Positions 8,567 through 17,635 of a stretch of DNA of 44,496 nucleotides are shown here, one piece after another. This DNA is from Lachnospiraceae bacterium (GTDB lineage: Bacteria; Bacillota; Clostridia; Lachnospirales; Lachnospiraceae). The position numbers and the translations under genes are program-made. Within the stretch, counting starts at the first letter, position 1. Every line of letters starts with the position of its first letter. Below the pieces are notes generated by a model, which ran no database searches, was not told the DNA's origin, and saw nothing but the letters and a program-made list of their open reading frames with translations. The stretch spans positions 1 to 44,496 of the forward strand of contig JAAWOG010000026.1 in the NCBI GenBank assembly GCA_022799355.1, in the 5' to 3' direction.

Positions 8567-8605
8567 AAAAAGGAACCTCCCTTCCCATCCGGAAAAGAGG
8601 TTCCC
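8567..8605 (-). terminator. Terminator after the RNHCP gene
   Basis: GGAACCTC (8573-8580) pairs with GAGGTTCC (8598-8605). Read on the minus strand the stem is followed by six T, ending transcription of the RNHCP operon. Confidence 0.9.
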
Positions 8606-8620
8606 CCTGTCATACATCCT

Positions 8621-9046
8621 TTATCTCATGCTTCCTGCGCCTCCCATCAGCGCAGTCATCTCTTCCATACGCTCAATCGGAAACGGCGGCCTTGCCAGAG
8701 GCCTCATTGCAAGGGACATCAGCTTCATCGGATTATCATCCGCTGCGATCCGGTTGGCGCCGATCTTTCCGCACTGTCTGCACCTGTGCAGTATCGACCA
8801 TTCACCGTTGCTTTTTACCCATACCGCTATCGGCTCCATATGTCCGCCGCAGTCTGACGCCCGATCTCCCGGCGTATTATCCAGATGAAGGCTCACAAGA
8901 CAGTTCGGACAATGATTTCTGTGTCCGCTCCCTGCCCCTTCCGGGATTACCTCCCTTCCGCATACCTTACAGATAAAAATTTCGTTGCATGCATGATTCT
9001 TATAATAATTTTTCTCAAATGTCTTTTTCCTGTTCTCCCTGTTCAT
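8621..9046 (-). CDS. RNHCP domain protein
   Basis: 141 residues. The domain-naming motif is seen as GHRNHCPNCLVSLHLD near residue 47, with flanking Cys pairs (FICKVCG near 24; CRQCG near 92), so it is probably a zinc-binding protein. Function is unknown; members are small and widespread in Firmicutes and Actinobacteria. The start has AGGAGG upstream and follows the CD3324-like gene by 26 bp, so both form one operon ending at the 8567-8605 terminator. The tail is rich in Met and Pro and lacks recognisable motifs. Confidence 0.85.
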   Translation of the reverse strand: MNRENRKKTFEKNYYKNHACNEIFICKVCGREVIPEGAGSGHRNHCPNCLVSLHLDNTPGDRASDCGGHMEPIAVWVKSNGEWSILHRCRQCGKIGANRIAADDNPMKLMSLAMRPLARPPFPIERMEEMTALMGGAGSMR

Positions 9047-9072
9047 CTACGGAACCTCCTGTGTTTCAAACT

Positions 9073-9348
9073 TCACTTCAGAGGGTTGGAATCTCTGATG
9101 ATCCGCTGGATGCTCTTCTCGGAAAGGCAGTATTTCTCTGCCAAAAGATGAACACTGCTTCCTGCACGATACTCGATACGGATCTGTGCATTTCGATATG
9201 CCAGATACTCCCTTGCCCCGCTGACGGAGCCCCAGGTATTTCGCGCGGCATCCTTCTTCGGAACATAAAGCGTCTGACCGTCAATAAATTCCTGAACAAG
9301 GGTGAGAACCTCAGATGGTAAGACATCTTCTGCTCTGATATAGCCCAT
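9073..9348 (-). CDS. CD3324-like / Mor-type small DNA-binding protein
   Basis: 91 residues from MGYIRAEDVLPSEVLTLVQE; the start at 9348 is fixed by AAGGAGG six bases upstream, and the longer frame up to 9441 has no such site. Residues 17-45 (FIDGQTLYVPKKDAARNTWG) and the C-terminal helix-turn-helix (LLAEKYCLSEKSIQRII) match the CD3324 family, related to the Mor transcription activator. Probable role: transcriptional regulator, perhaps of its own operon, since two palindromes lie upstream (9410-9427, 9490-9523). Target genes are unknown. Confidence 0.8.
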   Translation of the reverse strand: MGYIRAEDVLPSEVLTLVQEFIDGQTLYVPKKDAARNTWGSVSGAREYLAYRNAQIRIEYRAGSSVHLLAEKYCLSEKSIQRIIRDSNPLK

Positions 9349-9646
9349 GATCGCCCTCCTTATCCTGATTGTCAAGAAAGCGACGGCTATTATAATACTT
9401 ATCCGGATTATATAGCCATCGCTATATGAAAACGGCAGCACTCCTCATCATAAACTTCACTCCATTCCTTTCCATAAATTATAGTATATTACGGTTCTGC
9501 AGAGCCCTTTCCAAAGAACCGTATCCTTATCATAGCAGGAAACCATACGGCAGACAACCTTAAAAATAGTTCTAACCGTTTTTGTTCCGCATCATCCCAA
9601 ACATTATTTCTTTTTAAGTGGTAATTATTTCTTTCTCTGACAATGA
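9349..9646. promoter_or_regulatory. Regulatory region upstream of the CD3324-like operon
   Basis: No gene is seen here. On the minus strand a TATAAT box lies close to the operon start (about 9389-9394). Two perfect inverted repeats are present: ATATAGC-CATC-GCTATAT (9410-9427), and TACGGTTCT (9490-9498) with AGAACCGTA (9515-9523). The second flanks a further TATAAT-like box. Both are operator candidates. Confidence 0.45.
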
Positions 9647-9647
9647 C

Positions 9648-9693
9648 AAAAGTGCGGCTGTTCCAAACACCCGTTATGAAACAGCCGCACTTT
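9648..9693 (-). terminator. Terminator of alaS
   Basis: AAGTGCGGCTGTT (ends 9662) pairs with AACAGCCGCACTT (9680-9692). Read on the minus strand the stem is followed by TTTT. It may also act on the plus strand, where TTTA follows. Confidence 0.85.
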
Positions 9694-9706
9694 ATTCTGC
9701 TTGTAT

Positions 9707-9752
9707 CACTGATACAATTATCACTGATACAATTATCACCGATACAATTTAT
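9707..9752. repeat. Three tandem 15-bp repeats
   Basis: CACTGATACAATTAT occurs at 9707-9721 and 9722-9736, and a variant CACCGATACAATTTAT follows at 9737-9752, overlapping the alaS stop codon. The region lies between alaS and its terminator and looks like replication-slippage growth. Confidence 0.85.
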
Positions 9753-12385
9753 TTTATCTGTCCATCCAGCACTTTCGCCGCTTCCTCGATTGCCGCGGAG
9801 ATACCTGCCGGGTTCTTGCCGCCTGCCTGCGCCATATTGGGACGTCCGCCGCCGCCGCCGCCCACAAGGCCCGCGATCCCTTTGATCAGATTGCCGGCAT
9901 GAGCGCCCCTCTTCAGCGCTTCCTCCGTCACCATCGCCACAAGGTTCACCTTGCCGTCCTTGTCGGATGCCAGTACCACCACGCCTTCTCCCAGCTTCTC
10001 CTTCAAAGAATCGCCCAGATCACGCAGTCCGTTCATATCCACATTTGCCACGGAGACAGCCAGAAGTTTTACGCCCTTCACCTCCGTCACATGATCCATC
10101 ACATCGCCAAGCGCATCCTTCGCCGCCCTGCTCTTCAACGACTCGTTCTCACTCTGCAGTGCTTTCATATCCGCCATCACATGCTGACATTTCTCCACAA
10201 TGCCCGCAGGCGTCGTCTTTAATACCTTTGCCGCCTGATTCAGACGCTCTTCCATCTCCGCATAGTAAGCAAGCACATTGCTCCCGGTCAGCGCTTCGAT
10301 CCTGCGGACGCCTGCCGCCACACCGCTTTCAGAGAGGATTTTGAACGCAGAGATCACGCCGGTATCTTTCACATGGGTACCGCCGCAGAACTCTTTGGAC
10401 TCTCCCATCTCCACCACGCGCACCGTCTCGCCGTACTTTTCCCCGAACAGCGCCATCGCACCGGTCTGTTTTGCTTCCTCCACCGTCATAACCTTTGTCA
10501 CAACCGGAATATTCGCTCCGATCCTCGCGTTTACAAGGGCTTCCACCTTTGCGATCTCCTCCACCGTCATCGCGGAGAAATGGCTGAAATCAAACCGCAG
10601 CCTGTCGGGATCATTGTAGGAGCCTGCCTGTTCCACATGCTCGCCCAGCACTTCCCGCAGCGCTTTCTGCAGAAGGTGGGTTGCGCTGTGATTCTTACAG
10701 GTGCTCATTCTGCGGGTTTCATCCACATGGAGCGTTGCCCTGTCGCCGGTTTTCAGCATACCCTTAGTTACCCTGCCGATATGCCCGACTTTGCCGCCAA
10801 GCAGTTTCACGGTATCTTCTACCTGAAACTCACCCTCAGCCGTAGTGATCACACCGTGATCCCCTGCCTGTCCGCCCATGGTAGCATAAAACGGCGTCTC
10901 TTTTACAAAGATCGTACCTACTTCACCATCCGTCAAGGCATTCACGATCTCGCTCTCCGTCGTCATCACCGTGATTTCGGAATCATAAGCCAGACTCTCA
11001 TACCCTACAAATTCCGTTGTCACGGACGGATCGATGGACTCATAGACCGTGGCGTCAGCGCCCATATAATTCGTTACCTTCCGGGCCCCTCTCGCCTTCT
11101 CTTTCTGCTCCTTCATACAGGCCTGAAAGCCCTCTTCGGCAACGGTGAATCCTTTCTCCTCCAGAATCTCCTTCGTCAGATCAAGAGGGAAGCCGAAGGT
11201 ATCATAAAGCTTAAAGGCATCTTCGCCCGCCAGTTCTTTTTTATGTTCCTCCTCCAGCGCTTCCGTCATCTCATTCAAAATGCTCAGCCCCTGGTCGATC
11301 GTGCTGTTAAACTTGTTCTCTTCCTGTGTCAGCACATTTAAAATAAATGCCTTCTTCTCTTCCAGTTCCGGATAACCGTCCTTAGAGCCTTCGATCACCG
11401 CCTCGGAAAGTCCCGCCAGGAATGTTCCCTGAACGCCCAGCTTTCTTCCCTGCCGCGCCGCCCGCCGGATGATCCGGCGAAGCACATAGCCCCTGCCCTC
11501 ATTAGAAGGCATAATACCGTCGGAGATCATAAAGGTTGCGGACCGGATATGATCGGTAATAATACGGATAGAAACGTCCGTATCATACGCCTCATGGTAA
11601 GATACACCCGCGATCTCGCAGACCTTGCTGCGCAGCGCCTGCACCGTGTCCACATCAAAGATAGAATCCACATCCTGCACTACTACCGCAAGACGCTCAA
11701 GCCCCATCCCGGTATCGATATTTTTCTGTTCCAGTTCGGAATAATTGCCTTTTCCGTCATTGTCAAACTGGGTAAACACATTATTCCAAACTTCCATATA
11801 GCGGTCGCATTCACACCCAACCGTACAGTCCGGCTTCCCGCAGCCGTATTTCTCGCCTCTATCATAATAGATCTCGGAACAGGGGCCGCAGGGGCCCGAA
11901 CCATGCTCCCAGAAATTATCCGCCTTGCCAAACCGGAAAATCCGCTCCGGGGCAATGCCGATCTGCTTATTCCAGATCTCAAAAGCCTCCTCATCCTCTT
12001 CATAGATGGAAGGATAAAGCCTGTCCTCAGGAAGTCCCACAACTTTTGTCAAAAACTCCCAGCTCCATGCGATGGCTTCCTTCTTGAAATAATCTCCAAA
12101 AGAAAAGTTCCCTAGCATCTCAAAAAAGGTACCATGGCGCGCCGTTTTACCCACATTTTCCAGATCTCCTGTCCGAATACACTTCTGGCAGGTCGTCACC
12201 CGTCTTCTCGGCGGAATCTCCTGCCCGGTAAAATAGGGCTTTAAAGGCGCCATTCCCGAATTGATCAGCAATAAACTGTTATCATTGTGAGGCACAAGAG
12301 AAAAACTCTTCATTTTCAGATGTTCCTTGCTCTCGAAAAATTCCAGAAACATCTTTCGCAATTCATTTACGCCGTATGCTTTCAT
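9749..12385 (-). CDS. alaS: Alanyl-tRNA synthetase
   Basis: 878 residues from MKAYGVNELRKMFLEFFES. The start at 12385 has GGAG six bases upstream; the open frame extends to 12517 but that part is not conserved in the family. It charges tRNA-Ala. Seen in order: class II catalytic domain (GHLK-type motif as SKEHLKMKSFSLVPHND; GMGLERLAVVVQ), editing domain with HSATH (NHSATHLLQKAL), zinc motif CGGTHVKDTG, and the C-terminal DHHA1 domain with the glycine-rich GLVGGGGGGRPNMAQAGG. It is downstream of glyS by 80 bp on the same strand, and no T-box is seen. Confidence 0.97.
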   Translation of the reverse strand: MKAYGVNELRKMFLEFFESKEHLKMKSFSLVPHNDNSLLLINSGMAPLKPYFTGQEIPPRRRVTTCQKCIRTGDLENVGKTARHGTFFEMLGNFSFGDYFKKEAIAWSWEFLTKVVGLPEDRLYPSIYEEDEEAFEIWNKQIGIAPERIFRFGKADNFWEHGSGPCGPCSEIYYDRGEKYGCGKPDCTVGCECDRYMEVWNNVFTQFDNDGKGNYSELEQKNIDTGMGLERLAVVVQDVDSIFDVDTVQALRSKVCEIAGVSYHEAYDTDVSIRIITDHIRSATFMISDGIMPSNEGRGYVLRRIIRRAARQGRKLGVQGTFLAGLSEAVIEGSKDGYPELEEKKAFILNVLTQEENKFNSTIDQGLSILNEMTEALEEEHKKELAGEDAFKLYDTFGFPLDLTKEILEEKGFTVAEEGFQACMKEQKEKARGARKVTNYMGADATVYESIDPSVTTEFVGYESLAYDSEITVMTTESEIVNALTDGEVGTIFVKETPFYATMGGQAGDHGVITTAEGEFQVEDTVKLLGGKVGHIGRVTKGMLKTGDRATLHVDETRRMSTCKNHSATHLLQKALREVLGEHVEQAGSYNDPDRLRFDFSHFSAMTVEEIAKVEALVNARIGANIPVVTKVMTVEEAKQTGAMALFGEKYGETVRVVEMGESKEFCGGTHVKDTGVISAFKILSESGVAAGVRRIEALTGSNVLAYYAEMEERLNQAAKVLKTTPAGIVEKCQHVMADMKALQSENESLKSRAAKDALGDVMDHVTEVKGVKLLAVSVANVDMNGLRDLGDSLKEKLGEGVVVLASDKDGKVNLVAMVTEEALKRGAHAGNLIKGIAGLVGGGGGGRPNMAQAGGKNPAGISAAIEEAAKVLDGQIK

Positions 12386-12464
12386 TTTGTTCTCCATTTC
12401 CGTACTGTTCTTTATTCCCTGTAAAAATCCTGCTCTGAAAATCGATTGCTCCGTAACTTTCAGT

Positions 12465-13853
12465 TTAAAAAGTAAACTTATCGGCAAAGTAAGCATCCAG
12501 TTCGTCAATGGCAACACGCTCCTGCTCCATGGAATCCCTGAAGCGCACCGTCACCCTGCCGTCCGTCTCGGAATCAAAGTCGTAGGTCACGCAGAACGGC
12601 GTACCGATCTCATCCTGCCTGCGGTATCTCTTACCGATATTGCCTCTGTCGTCAAACTCACAGTTATATTTTTTGCTCAGCGCCGCATAAATCTTTTCCG
12701 CACCCTCATTTAATTTTTTGGACAGCGGCAGCACCCCGATCTTAACGGGCGCAAGTGCCGGATGGAACCGCAGAACGGTCCTCATATCGCCGCCTTCCAG
12801 CTCTTCCTCATCGTAAGCCGCACACAGGAACGCCAGCACCACACGGTCCGCGCCAAGGGAAGGTTCAATTACATAGGGCACATACTTCTCCCCCTTGCTG
12901 TCATCAAAATAACTCATATCCTCGCCGGACACTTCCTGATGTCTGGTCAGGTCATAGTCTGTCCTGTCCGCGATACCCCACAACTCTCCCCAGCCGAAGG
13001 GGAATAAAAACTCGATATCCGTGGTGCCCTTGGAATAGAAACAAAGTTCTTCCTGCGCATGGTCTCTCAGCCTCATCTCGTCTTCTTTCATGCCGAGAGA
13101 TAAGAGCCAGTCTCTGCAGAAGCCTCTCCAATACCGGAACCACTCCATATCCGTCCCCGGCTCACAGAAAAACTCCAGTTCCATCTGCTCAAACTCTCTG
13201 GTACGGAAGGTAAAGTTCCCGGGTGTGATCTCATTTCGGAAAGATTTACCGATCTGCCCGATACCAAACGGCAGTTTCTTCCGGGAAGTTCTCTGTACGT
13301 TTTTAAAATTTACAAAAATACCCTGGGCTGTCTCCGGTCTTAAATACACCGTATTTCTCGCATCTTCGGTCACGCCCTGGAATGTCTTGAACATCAGATT
13401 AAACTGACGGATATCCGTAAAATTATGCTTGCCGCAGGTAGGACAGGGCACGTTGTGCTCCTCGATAAAATTCTTCATCTCCTCCTGGGAATAGGCGTCG
13501 ATGGGCCTGCCCAGATCGATGTGATTCTCCTGCGCATAGTCCTCAATGATCTTATCCGCGCGGAACCGCTCCTTACATTCCTTACAATCCATCAGCGGAT
13601 CGGAAAAACCGCCCAGATGGCCGGAAGCCACCCATGTCTGGGGATTCATTAAAATGGCGCAGTCCACACCCACATTGTAGGGATTCTCCGTGATAAATTT
13701 CTGCCACCATGCCTTCTTTACATTATTTTTCAGTTCCACACCCAGATTGCCGTAGTCCCATGTGTTGGCAAGCCCGCCGTATATCTCGGAACCGGGATAC
13801 ACAAATCCCCTTGCCTTCGCCAGCGCTACGATCTTCTCCATTGTTTTTTCCAT
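12465..13853 (-). CDS. glyS: Glycyl-tRNA synthetase (single-chain, alpha2 type)
   Basis: 462 residues from [17 protein letters not shown]; the start at 13853 follows AAGGAGAGAATT. Charges tRNA-Gly. Class II features seen are [20 protein letters not shown], motif 2 [20 protein letters not shown] and motif 3 with [18 protein letters not shown]; the C-terminal anticodon-binding domain starts near [15 protein letters not shown] zinc-type Cys set ([19 protein letters not shown]) is present. It is the eukaryote-like homodimeric form used by many Firmicutes instead of GlyQ/GlyS. Two long hairpin modules occupy its 5' region (13880-14077). Confidence 0.97.
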   Translation of the reverse strand: MEKTMEKIVALAKARGFVYPGSEIYGGLANTWDYGNLGVELKNNVKKAWWQKFITENPYNVGVDCAILMNPQTWVASGHLGGFSDPLMDCKECKERFRADKIIEDYAQENHIDLGRPIDAYSQEEMKNFIEEHNVPCPTCGKHNFTDIRQFNLMFKTFQGVTEDARNTVYLRPETAQGIFVNFKNVQRTSRKKLPFGIGQIGKSFRNEITPGNFTFRTREFEQMELEFFCEPGTDMEWFRYWRGFCRDWLLSLGMKEDEMRLRDHAQEELCFYSKGTTDIEFLFPFGWGELWGIADRTDYDLTRHQEVSGEDMSYFDDSKGEKYVPYVIEPSLGADRVVLAFLCAAYDEEELEGGDMRTVLRFHPALAPVKIGVLPLSKKLNEGAEKIYAALSKKYNCEFDDRGNIGKRYRRQDEIGTPFCVTYDFDSETDGRVTVRFRDSMEQERVAIDELDAYFADKFTF

Positions 13854-13879
13854 AATTCTCTCCTTTTTATTCCAGTTCC

Positions 13880-13969
13880 GTATCCATCCTACCATTACAC
13901 CGGTTATCTAAGACAATTTCCTACTGCTTCGCATCAGAAAATTGTCTTGTGCAATGTCCGGATGGATAC
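13880..13969. repeat. Intergenic hairpin module 2 (glyS upstream)
   Basis: Outer arms GTATCCATCC (13880-13889) and GGATGGATAC (13960-13969) enclose a second perfect stem, AAGACAATTT (13910-13919) with AAATTGTCTT (13939-13948). It is flanked by TTCCAGTTCC on the left and TGTTTTCC on the right, the linker shared with modules 13990-14077, 22857-22950, 22963-23050 and 24247-24302. Confidence 0.8.
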
Positions 13970-13989
13970 TGTTTTCCTGTTCCAGTTCC

Positions 13990-14077
13990 GTAAGCGCCCT
14001 TCCAGTACCGATTTCCGCAGAGATATTTCCAGACGCACAGCGTCTGTAAATCCTCTGGGTACTGTACGCGCGCTTAC
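13990..14077. repeat. Intergenic hairpin module 1 (glyS upstream)
   Basis: Outer arms GTAAGCGC (13990-13997) and GCGCTTAC (14070-14077). Inside are nested CAGTACC/GGTACTG, AGAGATATTT paired imperfectly with AAATCCTCT, and CAGACG/CGTCTG around a 5-base loop, so nearly the whole 88 bp folds as one rod. It is followed by TGTTTTCCAGTTCCG, the shared linker. Confidence 0.8.
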
Positions 14078-14112
14078 TGTTTTCCAGTTCCGTATCACCA
14101 GTATTTTTTTAT

Positions 14113-14751
14113 TTAACCGTTCAATAAAATATATGCAAGGTCATCCGTCTCGGAAACTTCCACCGCGTTCTTTCCCGCCACAGTCACATTGTCGGAAATA
14201 TAAAGAAGCCCGTTTTGCGTGCTGATCTGCACCGGTGCGCCCAGGTTCATCTCATTGTCATAGATGATGATCTTATTCTTTCCCATGGACAAAATATCGT
14301 CTTTCCCCTGCAGTACTTCCTCGCCTTCCGCGCTCTGCAGCTTTATCTCCAGATCGAATCCCTGTTCAAATGCATCCTCCACCGTTCCATAGAAAAAAGG
14401 AGCCCTCAGGGCAGGATCTACCGCCACGACATCCATGTTCATAAATCCGTCAAAAGCCTCCGCATCAGGGAATGTCATCACAACCTTCACTACGCCGTCG
14501 CCAGATTCCACAGCCGTCACCACGATACCGTTTTCTCCGCTCAGATGGCTGCTGTTGTACAGATCCGTCTTTTCCTGCATCATGCTCTGCAGCGCATCCG
14601 CCGAGCCCTCACCGAAATCCTCTACCATCGTATGCTCTATCGTCCCATCCTTCTGTATCGCAATGGTCGTCACCTCCGCCGTCGCCTTCCCGCAGCCCGT
14701 TAAAAGAAATACCATAAGCATCACAAGCGGCACTCTATTCCATTTTTTCAT
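14113..14751 (-). CDS. Hypothetical lipoprotein
   Basis: 212 residues. The signal peptide MKKWNRVPLVMLMVFLLTGC ends in a lipobox (LTGC), so it is predicted to be lipid-anchored on the outer face of the membrane. The mature part is acidic, with no recognised catalytic motif; it has the look of a Lachnospiraceae-restricted lipoprotein with alternating strands. It is on the same strand as glyS but separated by 260 bp of hairpin modules, so co-transcription is uncertain. Function unknown. Confidence 0.75.
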   Translation of the reverse strand: MKKWNRVPLVMLMVFLLTGCGKATAEVTTIAIQKDGTIEHTMVEDFGEGSADALQSMMQEKTDLYNSSHLSGENGIVVTAVESGDGVVKVVMTFPDAEAFDGFMNMDVVAVDPALRAPFFYGTVEDAFEQGFDLEIKLQSAEGEEVLQGKDDILSMGKNKIIIYDNEMNLGAPVQISTQNGLLYISDNVTVAGKNAVEVSETDDLAYILLNG

Positions 14752-14944
14752 AACTGTTCTCCATTTCCTGCTTTTTTAGGGCATAACATACTTATTATAA
14801 TCGACCGAACCCTATTTTTCAATATGCAAATTTCCGGTTCGCACAGCATACTCTTTATCTTTTTCAGTGCCAGACCATGATTATTTTTTTATCAGGCCCT
14901 CCTCACAATTTATTACATCTTTGATATATTTGCCTTACTATCCT

Positions 14945-15370
14945 TTAAATTCCAAATTGCTCTCTGATTTTCTTTATTTCTTCAACACTGCATCCACTTG
15001 ATTTTGCAATCATCTCATTATCTTTCTTACCTTCCAGTATTTCCTGGCAGATGCGGATCCCTATCCCCATCCCCTCTTTCCGCCCAATTTTTTTGCCCTT
15101 TTCAATTCCGATTACCTCTCCGTCATCCCGCAGCACTTTATCATAAAGTTCCTGATCAAACTCATAGATCCCCATCTCTACAATCTCCTCTCTGCTCTCT
15201 CTGAAAAACTCTGCAAGAATACCCTCAGAAATACACTCATCCACTCCTCTAATGTTACAACTTCCAGTTCTTCTTCGTTCTCATAAGCCGTACCATTCAT
15301 CGCGTTATACAATGACAACAGGTTCTTTCTGTCTTTGTACAACAGACAAGCCTCTGCTTTTCCTGCTTTT
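14945..15370 (-). pseudogene. Remnant of an Rpn-family (PD-(D/E)XK) nuclease/transposase
   Basis: Two pieces of one family lie back to back in different frames. The upstream piece (about 15256-15370) reads ...YKDRKNLLSLYNAMNGTAYE then NEEELEVVTLEE, the usual N-terminal segment. The downstream piece (14945-15244) reads VDECISEGILAEFFRESREE and ends in the Gly/Lys-rich tail KGKKIGRKEGMGIGI. About 170 residues carrying the nuclease core are missing between them and the frame is shifted, so the gene is dead. Family assignment is by recognition of these two segments. Confidence 0.75.
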
Positions 15371-15524
15371 CAATTTTATTTGTTATGAATCATAAAGCAG
15401 GACTTTCAAAGACACCTTTCGGCATGATACGGCTGACTGCCGCAAAAACTAATTTATAGAATATATTTATGAAAATAATCTGCTTTCCCCTGACTATATC
15501 ATGAAAAGCCAATTACTTCAAGCC

Positions 15525-15569
15525 GGAAATTCGACAAAATAACAATCATGGTTATTTTGTCGAATTTCC
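15525..15569. repeat. Perfect 19-bp inverted repeat
   Basis: Arms 15525-15543 and 15551-15569 are exact reverse complements (beginning GGAAATTCGACAAAATAA) around a 7-base loop. AT-rich stem without a T run, downstream of the GH13 gene and upstream of the Rpn remnant. Possible mobile-element end, operator or weak terminator. Confidence 0.9.
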
Positions 15570-15638
15570 CTCAGCACTCCTTTCCCCCATTCCTCCCATC
15601 CCCGGTCTTTGGCGCATACGGCCTCATCCCGGACCGGA

Positions 15639-17558
15639 TCAGCTTTTTATCTCTTCCGCCTCCCGATACAACCACAGATAACCGTATCCATCCAGCTCCA
15701 AAGCATTTCCCGAAAGTTTCTTTCCGGTCACCAGATTGACAAAGCCTTTTTTGTCTCCCAGTATACTCTCATCCACCGCCGCCGGCGCATCGCTGAAATT
15801 GTAATACGCTATAAACTTCCTTCCGTCCAACGCCCTGCTGATCCCCAGCACATGAGGATTGCCGCTCTCAAAGACAGAAGTTTCCGCCTTCATACCGAAG
15901 ATCTCATGCGCCGCGCGTATCTTCTCCAGTGTCCGCAGCGCTTTAAAAATCCTCTCGGGCACTTCTTCTTTTGCGTCCTCTTTCGCACTTCTTCCCCGGC
16001 GTGCCGCCGAATCCGGGTTGTGAACGTCAAACTTTACATGATCCCACGGAAAACTGCCCCGATGGAGATAACGGCTGTCCGCCCGTTTATCAGGATCTTC
16101 CTTATAAGTATAATCATTTAACTGTCCGATCTCATCCCCGCTGTAGAGCACCGGAATCCCGCTCTGGGAAAGCAGATACGCATGAAGCATCACAATGCAT
16201 CGGATCGCCTTCTCCGTTTTTGGCTCATCCTTCTCATAGAGAGCCGCCTCCAATCCGCTTAATGACGCCGTAGTGCCGCAGAGCCTTGCATCCCCCAGCC
16301 TTGGATCATCATTGTAGAGTTCTCCTCTGGCCTCGCTCCCCGCCCACTTGCCGGTCAGATAATCATTCAGATACTTTTTATGCGCCACTTCATCGGTCCC
16401 GAACCGCCTCATCCAGTCGTAATCCAGTCCCCAGCCGATATCATCATGGCAGCGCAGATAATTGAGGAATACATATTCCTTCGGCAGCACAAACACCTGC
16501 TCAAGCTGCCGCTTCAACAAAGCCACATCCTTTGTCGCCACCGTATGCCAGGTGCTCGCCATGGTGGTCACGTTATACAGCATATGGCATTCCGGCTTCT
16601 CCACGCTGCCAAAATAAGGCACCACCTTCGCCGGCTCCATCACCACCTCCCCAAGCAGGAGAACGCCCGGGCAGACGATCTCGCCGATCAGCCGCATCAT
16701 CCGCACAAGAGTATGTACCTGAGGAAGGTTCCTGCAGTTTGTGCCCAGCGTCTTCCAGATGTAGGGCACCGCATCCAGCCGGATAATATCGATGCCGCAG
16801 TTTGCCAGAAACAGCATGTTCCCGACCATATCGTTGAACACCACGCAGTTCTCATAGTTCAGGTCCCACTGATAGGGATAAAAGGTCGTCATAACTACCT
16901 GGTGACAGTCCTCCAGCCAGGTAAAATTCCCCGGCGCCGTGGTGGGAAATACCTGTGGCATGGTCTGTTCAAAGCGTCCCGGAATATCCCAGTTGTCATA
17001 AAAATAATAGCGCTTTCTGGCTTCCGGATCACCTGCCCTCGCCGCCTTCGCCCAGGCGTGGTCCTCACTGGTATGGTTCATCACAAAATCCATACAGCAG
17101 CTCATACCCTTTTCATGCATCTCCTTTGTCAATGCTTCCAGATCCTCGATCGTCCCCAGCTCCGGCTGCACCTTTCTGAAATCCGCCACCGCATAGCCGC
17201 CGTCGTCCCTTCCTTTCGGGCTCTCCAGCAGAGGCATCAGATGCACATAATTCACGCCGCAGGACTCGATATAGTCCAGTTTTTCCCTGACGCCCTGTAA
17301 CGTCCCGGCAAAAGCGCCGGTATAAAGCATCATCCCCAACAGCTCATTGTTCTTATACCAGTCCTTATCCTTCTCCCGCGCCCGGTCCAGCTTCTTTAAG
17401 CCGGCATCCCGCTTTTCATAATACTCATACATGGAATCGCAGAGCCACTCAAACCCCTGCATGTCATTGTGATAAATCTCACAATACAGCCATTTCAGCT
17501 CGTCGATCCTCTCCTCAAACCGTTTTTTGTATTCCGCCTTCTGCGTTTTTGTGCTCAT
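15639..17558 (-). CDS. GH13 amylosucrase-like glucosyltransferase/hydrolase
   Basis: 639 residues from MSTKTQKAEYKKRFEE; the start at 17558 has AGGAGG upstream. Amylosucrases (GH13 subfamily 4) make alpha-1,4-glucan from sucrose or hydrolyse it. Family marks seen are YVHLMPLLESPKGRDDGGYA, MDFVMNHTSEDHAWAKAA, nucleophile Asp about residue 262 in GIDIIRLDAVPYIWK, acid/base Glu in LLLGEVVMEP, and the third Asp in RCHDDIGWG. The long helical N-terminal domain typical of amylosucrase is present. No signal peptide, so it acts in the cytoplasm. It is the last gene of a set with the CocE-type hydrolase and the epimerase. Sucrose hydrolase or alpha-glucosidase activity is an alternative. Confidence 0.85.
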   Translation of the reverse strand: MSTKTQKAEYKKRFEERIDELKWLYCEIYHNDMQGFEWLCDSMYEYYEKRDAGLKKLDRAREKDKDWYKNNELLGMMLYTGAFAGTLQGVREKLDYIESCGVNYVHLMPLLESPKGRDDGGYAVADFRKVQPELGTIEDLEALTKEMHEKGMSCCMDFVMNHTSEDHAWAKAARAGDPEARKRYYFYDNWDIPGRFEQTMPQVFPTTAPGNFTWLEDCHQVVMTTFYPYQWDLNYENCVVFNDMVGNMLFLANCGIDIIRLDAVPYIWKTLGTNCRNLPQVHTLVRMMRLIGEIVCPGVLLLGEVVMEPAKVVPYFGSVEKPECHMLYNVTTMASTWHTVATKDVALLKRQLEQVFVLPKEYVFLNYLRCHDDIGWGLDYDWMRRFGTDEVAHKKYLNDYLTGKWAGSEARGELYNDDPRLGDARLCGTTASLSGLEAALYEKDEPKTEKAIRCIVMLHAYLLSQSGIPVLYSGDEIGQLNDYTYKEDPDKRADSRYLHRGSFPWDHVKFDVHNPDSAARRGRSAKEDAKEEVPERIFKALRTLEKIRAAHEIFGMKAETSVFESGNPHVLGISRALDGRKFIAYYNFSDAPAAVDESILGDKKGFVNLVTGKKLSGNALELDGYGYLWLYREAEEIKS

Positions 17559-17635
17559 CTGTTCCCTCCTGTCCTCTCTGCGCACCTGCCACGCCGCAGG
17601 ATATAGATCTATTCTTTCTTACCGCAAAAACATCC

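Noticed and set aside
10373-11341. 322-residue ORF on the plus strand
   Set aside because: Antisense shadow of alaS, which has all catalytic and editing motifs.
12386-14112. T-box leader for alaS or glyS
   Set aside because: No TGGNACCGCG-type antiterminator motif is visible in either leader; the structures before glyS are a different kind of hairpin.
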